Shown: in pieces, positions 53,322 through 61,260 of the stretch | How positions within the stretch are numbered: position 1 is the first letter of the stretch | How the letters are laid out: each line of letters starts with the position of its first letter | DNA from: JBAZWV01 sp041660225 | GTDB taxonomy: Bacteria; Patescibacteriota; Patescibacteriia; 2-12-FULL-60-25 | Reading direction: 5' to 3' | Length of the DNA: 64,000 nucleotides | Assembly (NCBI GenBank): GCA_041660225.1 | Contig: JBAZWV010000002.1 | Span: 310,001 to 374,000 of the forward strand | Notes under the pieces: generated by a model | Told to the model about the DNA's origin: nothing | The model's input: only the letters and a program-made list of their open reading frames with translations | Database searches by the model: none | Program-made: the position numbers and the translations under genes

Positions 53322-53942
53322 TTATTTCCGACTGAACGATCGGATGACGGCGCGAACGACTCCTTGGATGAGCGGGTCGTAGCAATAAATTGGCTTCATC
53401 GTGGAGTTGGCGGGCTGCAGACGGATGCGATCGCGTTCGCGATAGAAACGCTTGAGCGTCGCATGCGAATTATCGAGCAATGCGACGACCACGTCTCCAT
53501 TTTTCGGTGACGGGTTGCGTTCGATAACAACGTAGTCGCCATCAAAGATTCCGTCTTCAATCATGGACTCTCCCTTTACACGCAGCACGTACGAATTGGA
53601 CGAATCGGGCGCAAGATCGACCGGTACGGCAAACGTTTCATGTTCTTCTACGGCTTCAATCGGTTGTCCCGCGGTGATAAGTCCTTTGAGCGGAAGAATC
53701 ACGCTCTTCCCCCATCGCACCGCTTTGTCGGTCGGCTCAAGATCACGCGAAGACGCGGCACCGTTGCCGCGTAAGAATCCGCGTTCACGGAGCGCCTGGA
53801 TGTGAACGTGCACCGTTGAGGGCGATGCAAGATCCAATCCCGAAGCGATCTCACGAAAGGAGGGCGGGTATCCCCGCTCATGAATGAACGAGACGATGAA
53901 GTCGAGGACTTCTTTTTGTTTGGGTGTCATCAATGAAGACAT
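53322..53942 (-). CDS. lexA: SOS repressor LexA
   Basis: 206 residues. N-terminal winged helix (GYPPSFREIASGLDLASPST, then VHVHIQALRERGFL). Self-cleavage site Ala91-Gly92 in LITAGQPIEA. Catalytic dyad Ser126 in GESMIEDG and Lys164 in HATLKRFY. RecA filaments trigger the cleavage that frees SOS genes. Its own promoter carries a LexA box between -35 and -10, and recA has the same box. dinB and its partner lie downstream on the same strand, so they may be read through from here. Confidence 0.96.
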   Translation of the reverse strand: MSSLMTPKQKEVLDFIVSFIHERGYPPSFREIASGLDLASPSTVHVHIQALRERGFLRGNGAASSRDLEPTDKAVRWGKSVILPLKGLITAGQPIEAVEEHETFAVPVDLAPDSSNSYVLRVKGESMIEDGIFDGDYVVIERNPSPKNGDVVVALLDNSHATLKRFYRERDRIRLQPANSTMKPIYCYDPLIQGVVRAVIRSFSRK

Positions 53943-53948
53943 AGAGAG

Positions 53949-53962
53949 GAGTTCATGAACTC
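53949..53962 (-). other. 14-bp palindrome in the lexA leader
   Basis: GAGTTCATGAACTC is a perfect palindrome between the promoter and the lexA ATG. It may form a hairpin near the ribosome site. Confidence 0.5.
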
Positions 53963-53969
53963 TAAAACA

Positions 53970-53998
53970 AGAATAGAACAGAAATAGAACGGAGTCAA
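53970..53998 (-). promoter_or_regulatory. lexA promoter with embedded LexA box
   Basis: Minus strand TTGACT, 17-bp spacer, TATTCT. The spacer contains GTTC-TATTTCT-GTTC (53976-53990), identical to the recA site. Confidence 0.85.
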
Positions 53999-54109
53999 AG
54001 CCCCCTTTTTGTTGAACTTTGAAACGTTTTCCACATACCTCATCAACATATTGACACTCGTTCCAAACTTTGGCAGCGGTAGATAGAGAGCTAATTCATT
54101 CATATCTCT

Positions 54110-56377
54110 ATGCTAAAAACGACATCCTTCCGTCGGTTGGTTTCTCGTATCCTTTTGCTCACGTCAATTCTTATTCACCCTCTTTTTGCCGTGCCACAAG
54201 TGCACGCAGCTTCATATCTTGTGCTCGGCGAAGTCGCCTGGGCCGGTTCATCCGCTTCTCTCGCAGACGAATGGATCGAGCTGTGGAATCTTGGTAGCGC
54301 GAGCGTCTCTCTCCAGGGATATTCGCTGAGTGGCGCAAGTGGAAACCGAATCTTTTTTCCCGATGATGCCGTAATCCCGGCAGGTGGAACATTTCTCGTT
54401 TCGAATTATTCCCAAGATGACACGAAGAGCGCGCTCGCTGCTCCAATCCAGATGGTCACGACAACCGTCTCCCTCTCAAACAGCGCACTTCGTCTCGCAC
54501 TCCTCGAGGGAGAGAATGAAATCGACGTCGTCGGTGACGGAACGGCGCCGTTCGCCGGTTCGAGCGGAACAATAAAAGCTTCCATGATTCGTGTAGGAGA
54601 CACTTGGATCACCGCAACGTCGTCTGCGGGCTTTGGTCCGGATCGAACGGACCTCGGAACGCCCGGCGTCTGTGATGGATGCGTCGAAGAAGAAATAGTC
54701 GTCGTTGAAGTTCCGGTTGAGGAACCCGTGATTGAAGAACCTGCACCCGAAATCATGCCAGAAGAAATCCCAGAACCCGTTATCGAAACGACTTCGACAG
54801 AAATGCTCGAAGAGACACCGATTATCATCACGGAAGAAGTCACGAGTACGATCGAGGTGCTCCCTCTTCAAGAAGCAACAAGTACTTCGGAGGTTCCGAC
54901 ATCAACGGAACCGGTCCTCGCGCCTCAAGAACCCGCGGTGAACGCCGTCACGCAAGGATCACTGCCGCCTCGCTATGAGAACCTACGTTTGAATGAAGTG
55001 ATGCCGCAACCGGACAACGAATCAGAATGGATCGAGATTACGAGCCTCGATCCAGGGACTCCAGTGCCGCTTCAAGGCGTCACGCTCTACGACGGAAGCA
55101 GCAAGATCGCGACGATCGCGACGGGAACCGTGGATCTTGTGACGCCATTCGTCCGCATCTCGCTTTCGTCCTCTCGTTTGAACAACGATGGCGACACGGT
55201 GACGCTCAAAGATCCAAATGGATCCACGCATGACGGATTTCTCTACACCTATTCCGAAAAAGGCGCGTCCTGGATCCGCACACCAGACAAAACCGGTGAC
55301 TGGAGGTTCACGACAACCCCGACACCGGGCGCGACGAACCTTCTGACGGACGTGGAAGAGGAAATTGAGGAAGAAGAGATCATTGAAACGCCGACGGTGA
55401 CGCCCGCTCCGATCCTGACGACACCTCCCCCGCCTTCTAAACCCGTGACACCCGTCGTAGAAACTCCCAAACCGAAAACGACGATTCCTGTGAAGGTCGC
55501 AGCGCCGAAAAAAGAAACGAAGACAGTAAAGGCAACGCCGGCACCGAAAAAAGCTGCGACTGTAAAAGCGCCGGCGAAGCCAAAGGCAGCACCGGTCACA
55601 AAAAAAATCACGAAGTCTCCCATACAACCTCTCCTCATCACCCATGCTATGAGTCACGAAGAATCGAATGCGGGTATTCCCGTCGTCTTGCAGGGCACCG
55701 TTGGAACTCCCCCCGGACTTCTTACAGGTCACTACTTCGTCCTCCTTGCTCCGGACGGAAAAGGTCTCAAGGTTCATGTTCCGACGAGCCGAAAGTTGCC
55801 CGATGTTGGTCAGAACGTGCGCGTCGCCGGAGTCCTTGCATTCAATGACGCCGGTATTCCGACACTCGGCATGCGAAAAGACGATACGCTTGAAATACTG
55901 ACGGGTGGATCGAACCGCGTTGATCCGCGTATCGTGGATCTCATGACGCCTGCGACCGAAGATGCGTGGAGCCTTATTCAGGTGACGGGAACGGTTCTCG
56001 GCATCAAAGGGAAAACCGTGACATTGAATCTGGGAGATACCGAAATCGACGTCGCGATCAAAGCAATTCTGAATTACCGTGTCGCGCGCATCGCCGTCGG
56101 TGACACCGTTCGAATCCGCGGCGTTCTTGAGACAGCCGCTGACATGCCACATCTTATTCCCCGCTCTGCAGATGACATCGTCATCGTAGGTCACGCTGAC
56201 ATCGCACCAAAGCAGTCCGCATCAACATCGAATCTCCCCGGCTGGACCCCCTTTGGCGCTGCTGCGATCGCCGTGGCCGGAACAGAAGGCGCAAAGCAGC
56301 TTCGCGAGCGACGAAAACACCGCAAGCTTGAAAAAATTCTGGAAACAGGGCTCACTGGGAGTGAAGAACGCGTATGA
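54110..56377 (+). CDS. Secreted LTD (lamin-tail domain) surface protein
   Basis: 755 residues. A signal peptide ends near residue 34 (VHAASY). Two LTD domains follow: about 36-165 (LGEVAWAGSSASLADEWIEL start) and about 295-415 (RLNEVMPQPDNESEWIEITS start). Between them is a Glu/Pro/Val/Thr-rich linker, and after the second a long Lys/Pro/Ala/Thr-rich stretch (about 425-505). An OB-like domain (about 515-700) is next, and a short C-terminal hydrophobic segment with a basic tail may anchor it. LTD domains occur in many secreted nucleases and surface proteins; no nuclease motif is seen here. It overlaps the next gene by 4 nt. Confidence 0.88.
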   Translation: MLKTTSFRRLVSRILLLTSILIHPLFAVPQVHAASYLVLGEVAWAGSSASLADEWIELWNLGSASVSLQGYSLSGASGNRIFFPDDAVIPAGGTFLVSNYSQDDTKSALAAPIQMVTTTVSLSNSALRLALLEGENEIDVVGDGTAPFAGSSGTIKASMIRVGDTWITATSSAGFGPDRTDLGTPGVCDGCVEEEIVVVEVPVEEPVIEEPAPEIMPEEIPEPVIETTSTEMLEETPIIITEEVTSTIEVLPLQEATSTSEVPTSTEPVLAPQEPAVNAVTQGSLPPRYENLRLNEVMPQPDNESEWIEITSLDPGTPVPLQGVTLYDGSSKIATIATGTVDLVTPFVRISLSSSRLNNDGDTVTLKDPNGSTHDGFLYTYSEKGASWIRTPDKTGDWRFTTTPTPGATNLLTDVEEEIEEEEIIETPTVTPAPILTTPPPPSKPVTPVVETPKPKTTIPVKVAAPKKETKTVKATPAPKKAATVKAPAKPKAAPVTKKITKSPIQPLLITHAMSHEESNAGIPVVLQGTVGTPPGLLTGHYFVLLAPDGKGLKVHVPTSRKLPDVGQNVRVAGVLAFNDAGIPTLGMRKDDTLEILTGGSNRVDPRIVDLMTPATEDAWSLIQVTGTVLGIKGKTVTLNLGDTEIDVAIKAILNYRVARIAVGDTVRIRGVLETAADMPHLIPRSADDIVIVGHADIAPKQSASTSNLPGWTPFGAAAIAVAGTEGAKQLRERRKHRKLEKILETGLTGSEERV

Positions 56378-56850
56378 ACCATCTCCTTGTAAGCCTCGCC
56401 GTCCTGCTCCTCTTCGGAGCAGGATGCGCGCGTACCGAACCGATCGCGACAGGTCCATCGCAGTCTCCGAATCCGCTGTGCGGTGCACCTCCGATGGAAG
56501 ATGAGAGTGGGGTCGCCCGATATCCCGTTGCACCGGAGTACAAAAAACTTCCGCACCTCGGACAAATCTATACCGCACTGGATTGTGGCTTGAAAGAACG
56601 GGCGCTTCTCGTCGTGGGAATAGAAAATGAGACCTACGTCGACGGAGTACGCGTGTTCGTGACTGATGAGAAGCTCACAGATCAAGATCGCACCGTCCTG
56701 ACAGAGCTTCACTTTGAAGAGGAGGGCCCGGGCGACTGGAAACGGACCGATCCGATGAGCCTCGATGAAATTCTGAAATTAAAACCGCTTCTAACCGGAC
56801 CCGCCACGAACGAGCAAGACTCGGTCGAAGACTGCATCCTGTGCGGCTAG
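56374..56850 (+). CDS. Small lipoprotein of unknown function
   Basis: 158 residues. A lipobox signal (MNHLLVSLAVLLLFGAG then Cys18) marks export and acylation. The mature part contains four more Cys, including a CILCG end. No family is recognised. Its ATG overlaps the stop of the LTD protein gene, so the two are translated together and probably act at the cell surface. Transcription ends before or at the tRNA-Gly promoter. Confidence 0.78.
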   Translation: MNHLLVSLAVLLLFGAGCARTEPIATGPSQSPNPLCGAPPMEDESGVARYPVAPEYKKLPHLGQIYTALDCGLKERALLVVGIENETYVDGVRVFVTDEKLTDQDRTVLTELHFEEEGPGDWKRTDPMSLDEILKLKPLLTGPATNEQDSVEDCILCG

Positions 56851-56854
56851 CCTC

Positions 56855-56883
56855 TTGCCAGACCGCGCAGAGTTTGATAGATT
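56855..56883 (+). promoter_or_regulatory. tRNA-Gly promoter
   Basis: TTGCCA, 17-bp spacer, TAGATT, about 33 bases before the tRNA. Confidence 0.6.
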
Positions 56884-56915
56884 CTTCCCGCAGATTTCGG
56901 GCTCGTCCGAACTCG

Positions 56916-56990
56916 GCGGGTATCGTATAGCGGCTATTATGCCACCTTGCCAAGGTGGAGATGGGGGTTCGACTCCCCCTACCCGCTCCA
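56916..56990 (+). tRNA. tRNA-Gly (GCC)
   Basis: Complete cloverleaf of 75 nt: acceptor GCGGGTA/TACCCGC, anticodon stem CCACC/GGTGG around TTGCCAA (anticodon GCC), and T arm GGGGG-TTCGACT-CCCCC. The 3' CCA is encoded. A terminator follows directly. Confidence 0.97.
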
Positions 56991-57024
56991 AAAGAAAAAC
57001 CTCCCTCGCGGGGGTTTTTCTTTT
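56991..57024 (+). terminator. Intrinsic terminator after tRNA-Gly
   Basis: AAAGAAAAACCTCC, short loop, GGGGGTTTTTCTTTT. Confidence 0.85.
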
Positions 57025-57060
57025 GGCGTACTGTGCCCGCATGCCCATCCTTTTTTCTCT

Positions 57061-57255
57061 ATGAAGAACACCAGCTACGAAGTCCTCAAAATCCTTCATA
57101 ACCAGATGGATGATCTCGGACGTATCGAACGGTACTGTTTGAAAGATGCCAAGGATTCACCCTGCAACTGCTCCAACATTCTGAAAGGAATGCGTGTGGA
57201 ATTGAAGAAAAATATCGATCTTCTGACGGAAGAACTTGATCGGCATCAGAAGTAG
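57061..57255 (+). CDS. Small helical orphan protein (64 residues)
   Basis: The ATG at 57061 opens MKNTSYEVLKILHNQMDDLG, then RIERYCLKDAKDSPCNCSNI and a final helix (RVELKKNIDLLTEELDRHQ). Three cysteines cluster mid-protein. It looks like a helical hairpin with possible metal or disulfide chemistry. No family is known to me. It lies between the tRNA terminator and purB, about 77 nt before the purB start. Confidence 0.6.
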   Translation: MKNTSYEVLKILHNQMDDLGRIERYCLKDAKDSPCNCSNILKGMRVELKKNIDLLTEELDRHQK

Positions 57256-57332
57256 CCCCGGCTTGTCCCTTTCGCCGTTTCATGATTCCCTACGGCCGTT
57301 GCACATTCCATTTCAACCCTTAGGAGGTTCCC

Positions 57333-58742
57333 GTGATCGAACGATATTGGACGCCGGACATGAAACGGATCTGGGGAACGAACAAGCGCAAATTCGCCGC
57401 ATGGCGTGAGGTCGAAATCGCGGTGCTGAACGCACGCGAAATGTTGAATCAGATCCCCGATGGAAACGCACGACGGACTGATCTCAAAACGTGGGTCGAC
57501 GAGAAGGTTACGGTCGCCATCGAACGACGCGATCATCTCGTCCGGCATGACCTGAACGCCTTCATCGACATCATGCGTCTCCAGCTCCTGTTGCCCGAAG
57601 AAGTCGATCGCATCTTCAGCCTGGAAAACGATGAGGCCTTCAACGCTGCGGTCACCGAAGGCTTGAAACATCGTCATGAAAACGATACGGCGAGTTTCTT
57701 CCACGACGGCATGACGAGCTACGACACCGAAGAGCCTGCGATGGCAATGCTCCTTCGCGATTCCTCCGCGCTCATCAAAAAAAGCCTTTGGCGGCTTGGG
57801 ACGCTGCTTCGCGCGAGTGCCGTGAGTCACCGCGGTCAGATCATGGTGGGACGGACGCACGGACAGCACGCTCAACCCATTACCTTCGGGAAGAAGCTGC
57901 TCGACTGGTTCGATCTGATCGTCCGTGCGAACAAGTCTCTCGATGAAGCGCATGAGCAGATAAACGTGATGAAACTTTCCGGTGCCGTCGGCCTCTACGG
58001 AACGCTCGGGCCTGATGTCGAAGAGGAGGTCGGAAAACAGCTCTCGCTAACGCCTGTCATCGCAACACAAATCGTGTCGCTGGACCGACGTGCCCGGCTC
58101 GTAAATGAGCTCGCCATCATCGCTTCGGTCGTCGAGAAGATCGCGTTCGATCTCTGGATCATGGCGCAAACGGAAATCGGAGAAATTCGAGAACCGTTTG
58201 GCAAGATGCAGAAAGGTTCGTCGGCCATGCCGCACAAAAAGAATCCGATCACGCTCGAAAAAATCCGCGGTCTCTCGCGACACGTCCGCTCCTGTGCCAT
58301 GAGCACCATGGAAAACGTGGCGACGTCGCACGAACGCGACATCAGCCACAGCTCCGTCGAACGCATCGCGGTCGTGGACGCCTTCGCAATCCTCGATCAC
58401 ATGCTCTTCGAGCTCACACGGATCATCGAGGGCATGGACGTCTTCCCAGAACGGATGCTCGCGAATCTTGAGATGACCTTCGGCACGATCGCCTCGCAAA
58501 AAGTCGAAATGTTCCTGAAACAAAAAGGAATACCGGCCGAAACTGCCTATCGGGTCGTGCAACAAGCGTGTGCCGAAGCAATGTCGTCCCGGACACATCT
58601 GCGCGAACTCCTTCGTGCAAAGACGGAGCTCGTCATCATACTCGGCGACGACGCTCTTTCCGAGATAGACACCTGCTTCGACTGGAAGATGTGGGTGGAA
58701 CACGAAGACAGCATCTACGAAAAACAAGGGGTAAACTCCTAA
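57333..58742 (+). CDS. purB: Adenylosuccinate lyase
   Basis: 469 residues. The start is GTG 57333 with a strong TTAGGAGG ribosome binding site. The fumarase/aspartase-superfamily signature is GSSAMPHKKNP (about residue 295). The catalytic His regions are GRTHGQHAQP and TSHERDISHSSVERI. The enzyme splits adenylosuccinate to AMP and SAICAR to AICAR, each with fumarate. It is the only purine gene in the window. Patescibacteria often lack full purine synthesis, so it may serve AMP salvage. Confidence 0.95.
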   Translation: MIERYWTPDMKRIWGTNKRKFAAWREVEIAVLNAREMLNQIPDGNARRTDLKTWVDEKVTVAIERRDHLVRHDLNAFIDIMRLQLLLPEEVDRIFSLENDEAFNAAVTEGLKHRHENDTASFFHDGMTSYDTEEPAMAMLLRDSSALIKKSLWRLGTLLRASAVSHRGQIMVGRTHGQHAQPITFGKKLLDWFDLIVRANKSLDEAHEQINVMKLSGAVGLYGTLGPDVEEEVGKQLSLTPVIATQIVSLDRRARLVNELAIIASVVEKIAFDLWIMAQTEIGEIREPFGKMQKGSSAMPHKKNPITLEKIRGLSRHVRSCAMSTMENVATSHERDISHSSVERIAVVDAFAILDHMLFELTRIIEGMDVFPERMLANLEMTFGTIASQKVEMFLKQKGIPAETAYRVVQQACAEAMSSRTHLRELLRAKTELVIILGDDALSEIDTCFDWKMWVEHEDSIYEKQGVNS

Positions 58743-58749
58743 ACCTCAC

Positions 58750-58771
58750 GCGCCTCCGCAGGCGCTTTTTT
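58750..58771 (+). terminator. Intrinsic terminator of purB
   Basis: GCGCCT-CCGC-AGGCGC followed by TTTTTT. Confidence 0.85.
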
Positions 58772-58789
58772 GTATGCTACGGTTTTCGC

Positions 58790-59389
58790 ATGACACGCAT
58801 CTTTTTGATCCGTCACGGCCACGTGGATAATCCAGAAAATATTTTTAACGGACCGAGTCGTACTCTTTCGGAACGCGGACAACGGCAGATCGAAGCGCTT
58901 GCGGAAGACTTTAAGTCCATGGAAATTCTTCCGACGCGCATTCTCTGCTCACCGTTCGTCCGCACACGCCAAACGGCAGACATCCTCTCGTCCGCGTTTG
59001 GCACTTCGAACGCCACGCCTGACGAACGGCTCATCGAGTGGCAGAACGTGGTCTGGTGGGACAAACCGCTCAAGGAGTTTCATGCTCACACGCACTATGA
59101 TCAGCATCCGAATGCAGAACTCCCACCGGATATCGAATCGCTCGATGCATGCGCTACACGCGTGCAATCCGTCCTTCATGATCTCGTGCGCGATGCAGAC
59201 AGAGAAACGCTTTTCGTCGTTGGACATCGGGAACCGTTTGCAAGCGCGATCCTCCGATACCAAGGAAAAGATTTTACAACCATCCGCACACTTCATCTGC
59301 CACATGCCTGCGCCTGGGAGCTCGGATTCAACGAACCGGATCAGCCTTCGGTGATTGAGCGTCGCTTCGACCGTTCGAGCCTCAAGTAA
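58790..59389 (+). CDS. Histidine phosphatase superfamily protein
   Basis: 199 residues from ATG 58790. Phosphate-binding RHG motif in IFLIRHGHVDNPEN, the supporting Arg in CSPFVRTRQTADIL and the second His in LFVVGHREPFASAI. Family members remove or move phosphate on sugars, nucleotides or proteins; the substrate is not evident. An extended -10 (TGTATGCT, from 58771) ends 11 bases before the ATG, directly behind the purB terminator, so it has its own promoter. Confidence 0.9.
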   Translation: MTRIFLIRHGHVDNPENIFNGPSRTLSERGQRQIEALAEDFKSMEILPTRILCSPFVRTRQTADILSSAFGTSNATPDERLIEWQNVVWWDKPLKEFHAHTHYDQHPNAELPPDIESLDACATRVQSVLHDLVRDADRETLFVVGHREPFASAILRYQGKDFTTIRTLHLPHACAWELGFNEPDQPSVIERRFDRSSLK

Positions 59390-59406
59390 CCCAGACAAAG
59401 ACGGGG

Positions 59407-59415
59407 TGTTACACT
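59407..59415 (+). promoter_or_regulatory. Extended -10 of the polX gene
   Basis: TG-T-TACACT ends 6 bases before the GTG start at 59422, predicting a leaderless mRNA. Confidence 0.5.
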
Positions 59416-59421
59416 GCATGC

Positions 59422-61194
59422 GTGGCTCCGCATATAAAAAGCGTTCAGGAACTTTCACGAATCTTCTTTGAGTTTTCGTATTGGCATGAAATGCAGGGAA
59501 CGCCCTTTAAACCGAGGGCGTATCAGCTTGCGTCAGAGTCGCTTGCAGCTCTGGATGACGAGGTCCGCGAAGCCTGGCGACGTGGTGGGATTCCGGCGCT
59601 CATGGAGCTACCGGCCATCGGTACATCCACGGCTGAAAAGATCGATGAATACTTCAAAACGGGGCATATCAAGGAATACGAGACGATCAAAAAGAAATTC
59701 CCCGTCGATATCTGGGAGCTCTCACGTATCGAAGGCGTTGGTCCGCGGCACATCGATGATCTCTACAAGCATCTCAAGATCCGTAGCATCGCAGATTTGA
59801 AACGCGCGCTGGCCGCGCACAAGGTTAAAGCGATTCCGCGGTGGGGAGAAAAGAGTGAAGAAAAGCTTGCGCGCGGTCTCGCACTCCTCGGACGATCGAG
59901 TGGACGAAGACTTCTCGGAGAAATTCTTCCGATCGCGGATAGCATCGTTGCAAAACTTTCGCAGGTCCCTGGTGTGAAGCGATGCGTATACGCCGGATCG
60001 CTCAGACGTAAACAAGAAACCGTCGGCGACATTGATCTGATCGCGACGAGTTCGAAACCGGAGCAGGTCATGAACGCATTTGTAAATCTTCCGCTCGTCG
60101 AGTCGGTTCATGAACGCGGGAAAACGAGAGCAAGTGTTCGCCTCGCAATTGGCATCGACGCCGACCTTCGTGTCGTTCCGGATGACGTCTACGGAGCGAC
60201 GCTTCAGTATTTCACCGGCGACAAGCGTCACAACGTTTTGCTGCGCGAATTTGCATTGAGTCATGGATTTACTCTGAACGAATACGGGCTTTTTCGTAAA
60301 AAAAGAGGGTCCCATGATCACAAAAAAGGATCATTGATCGCATGCAAAACGGAAGAAGAAATCTACAAAAAACTTGGAATGGATTGCCCACCGCCTGAGA
60401 TCCGCGTCGGCGATGACGAGATCGAAGCAGCTCAAAAACACGCGCTCCCAAAACTTCTCCCCTATGGTTCCGTCCGCGGCGACCTTCAAGTACAAACCGA
60501 TTGGACCGACGGACATGCTTCTATCAAAGACATGGTTCGCGCGGCGCAAGCACAGAAACTTTCATACATGGCCGTGACCGATCACACGCAAGCGCTCGCC
60601 TTCTTGGGCGGACTGAACGAAGCGGGTGTTAAAAAACAAGGAGCGGAAATTTCACGACTGAATAAGACGCTGCATGGATTCCAAATTTTACGTGGAACCG
60701 AGTGTGACGTTTTAAAAGACGGCTCGCTTGATCTCGACGACAAAGCACTCGCCTCTCTCGACTGGGTTGGTATCTCAATCCACTCGCACTTCCGACTCTC
60801 GCGAGCGGATCAAACTGCGCGACTCGTGAAGGCGATGTCGAATCCGAACGTCGATTGTGTCTTCCATCCCACGTGTCGCCTGATCGGCAAACGCGATGGC
60901 ATTGATCTCGATATGGATGAGGTCATCGCGGCCGCGAAAAAATACCGCGTCGCCCTCGAAATCAACGCCTTCCCCGAACGATCCGACCTCCGCGATCTTC
61001 ACGTCCGCGCAGCCGTACGTGCTGGAGTTATGCTCGTCATTAACAGCGATGCCCACGCACCCGAACACTTCCAATATCTCCCTCTCGGAGAAGCGATTGC
61101 CCGCCGTGGTTGGGCGAAAAAAAGCGATATTTTAAACACAAAAACCCTGTCCGACATCCTCGGATACCTGGATAAGAAACACAAACGCGACTAA
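59422..61194 (+). CDS. polX: PolX-type DNA polymerase/PHP-domain protein
   Basis: 590 residues from GTG 59422. Helix-hairpin-helix repeats at about 55-130 (LMELPAIGTSTAEKIDEYFK and LSRIEGVGPRHIDDLYKHL). Pol beta nucleotidyltransferase core: YAGSLRRKQETVGDIDLIAT gives GSxRR and GDID. The PHP domain begins near residue 352. Its first motif reads GDLQVQTDWTDG, where related PolX keep at least one His (DLHxH or DLQVH). Later motifs (VTDHTQ, GTECD, SIHSHF, HPTCRL, NSDAHAP) are normal. PolX repairs gaps and the PHP part is a 3' exonuclease; one metal site here looks weakened. Confidence 0.92.
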   Translation: MAPHIKSVQELSRIFFEFSYWHEMQGTPFKPRAYQLASESLAALDDEVREAWRRGGIPALMELPAIGTSTAEKIDEYFKTGHIKEYETIKKKFPVDIWELSRIEGVGPRHIDDLYKHLKIRSIADLKRALAAHKVKAIPRWGEKSEEKLARGLALLGRSSGRRLLGEILPIADSIVAKLSQVPGVKRCVYAGSLRRKQETVGDIDLIATSSKPEQVMNAFVNLPLVESVHERGKTRASVRLAIGIDADLRVVPDDVYGATLQYFTGDKRHNVLLREFALSHGFTLNEYGLFRKKRGSHDHKKGSLIACKTEEEIYKKLGMDCPPPEIRVGDDEIEAAQKHALPKLLPYGSVRGDLQVQTDWTDGHASIKDMVRAAQAQKLSYMAVTDHTQALAFLGGLNEAGVKKQGAEISRLNKTLHGFQILRGTECDVLKDGSLDLDDKALASLDWVGISIHSHFRLSRADQTARLVKAMSNPNVDCVFHPTCRLIGKRDGIDLDMDEVIAAAKKYRVALEINAFPERSDLRDLHVRAAVRAGVMLVINSDAHAPEHFQYLPLGEAIARRGWAKKSDILNTKTLSDILGYLDKKHKRD

Positions 61195-61219
61195 AAATCT
61201 CCCGATCGGGAGATTTTTC
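61194..61219. terminator. Bidirectional terminator between polX and the propeller protein
   Basis: AAAAATCTCCC-GATC-GGGAGATTTTT, symmetrical, between convergent genes. Confidence 0.88.
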
Positions 61220-61260
61220 ATTTTGGGTCTACCGCAACCTGGGGGAGGCTTCGTAGGTTC

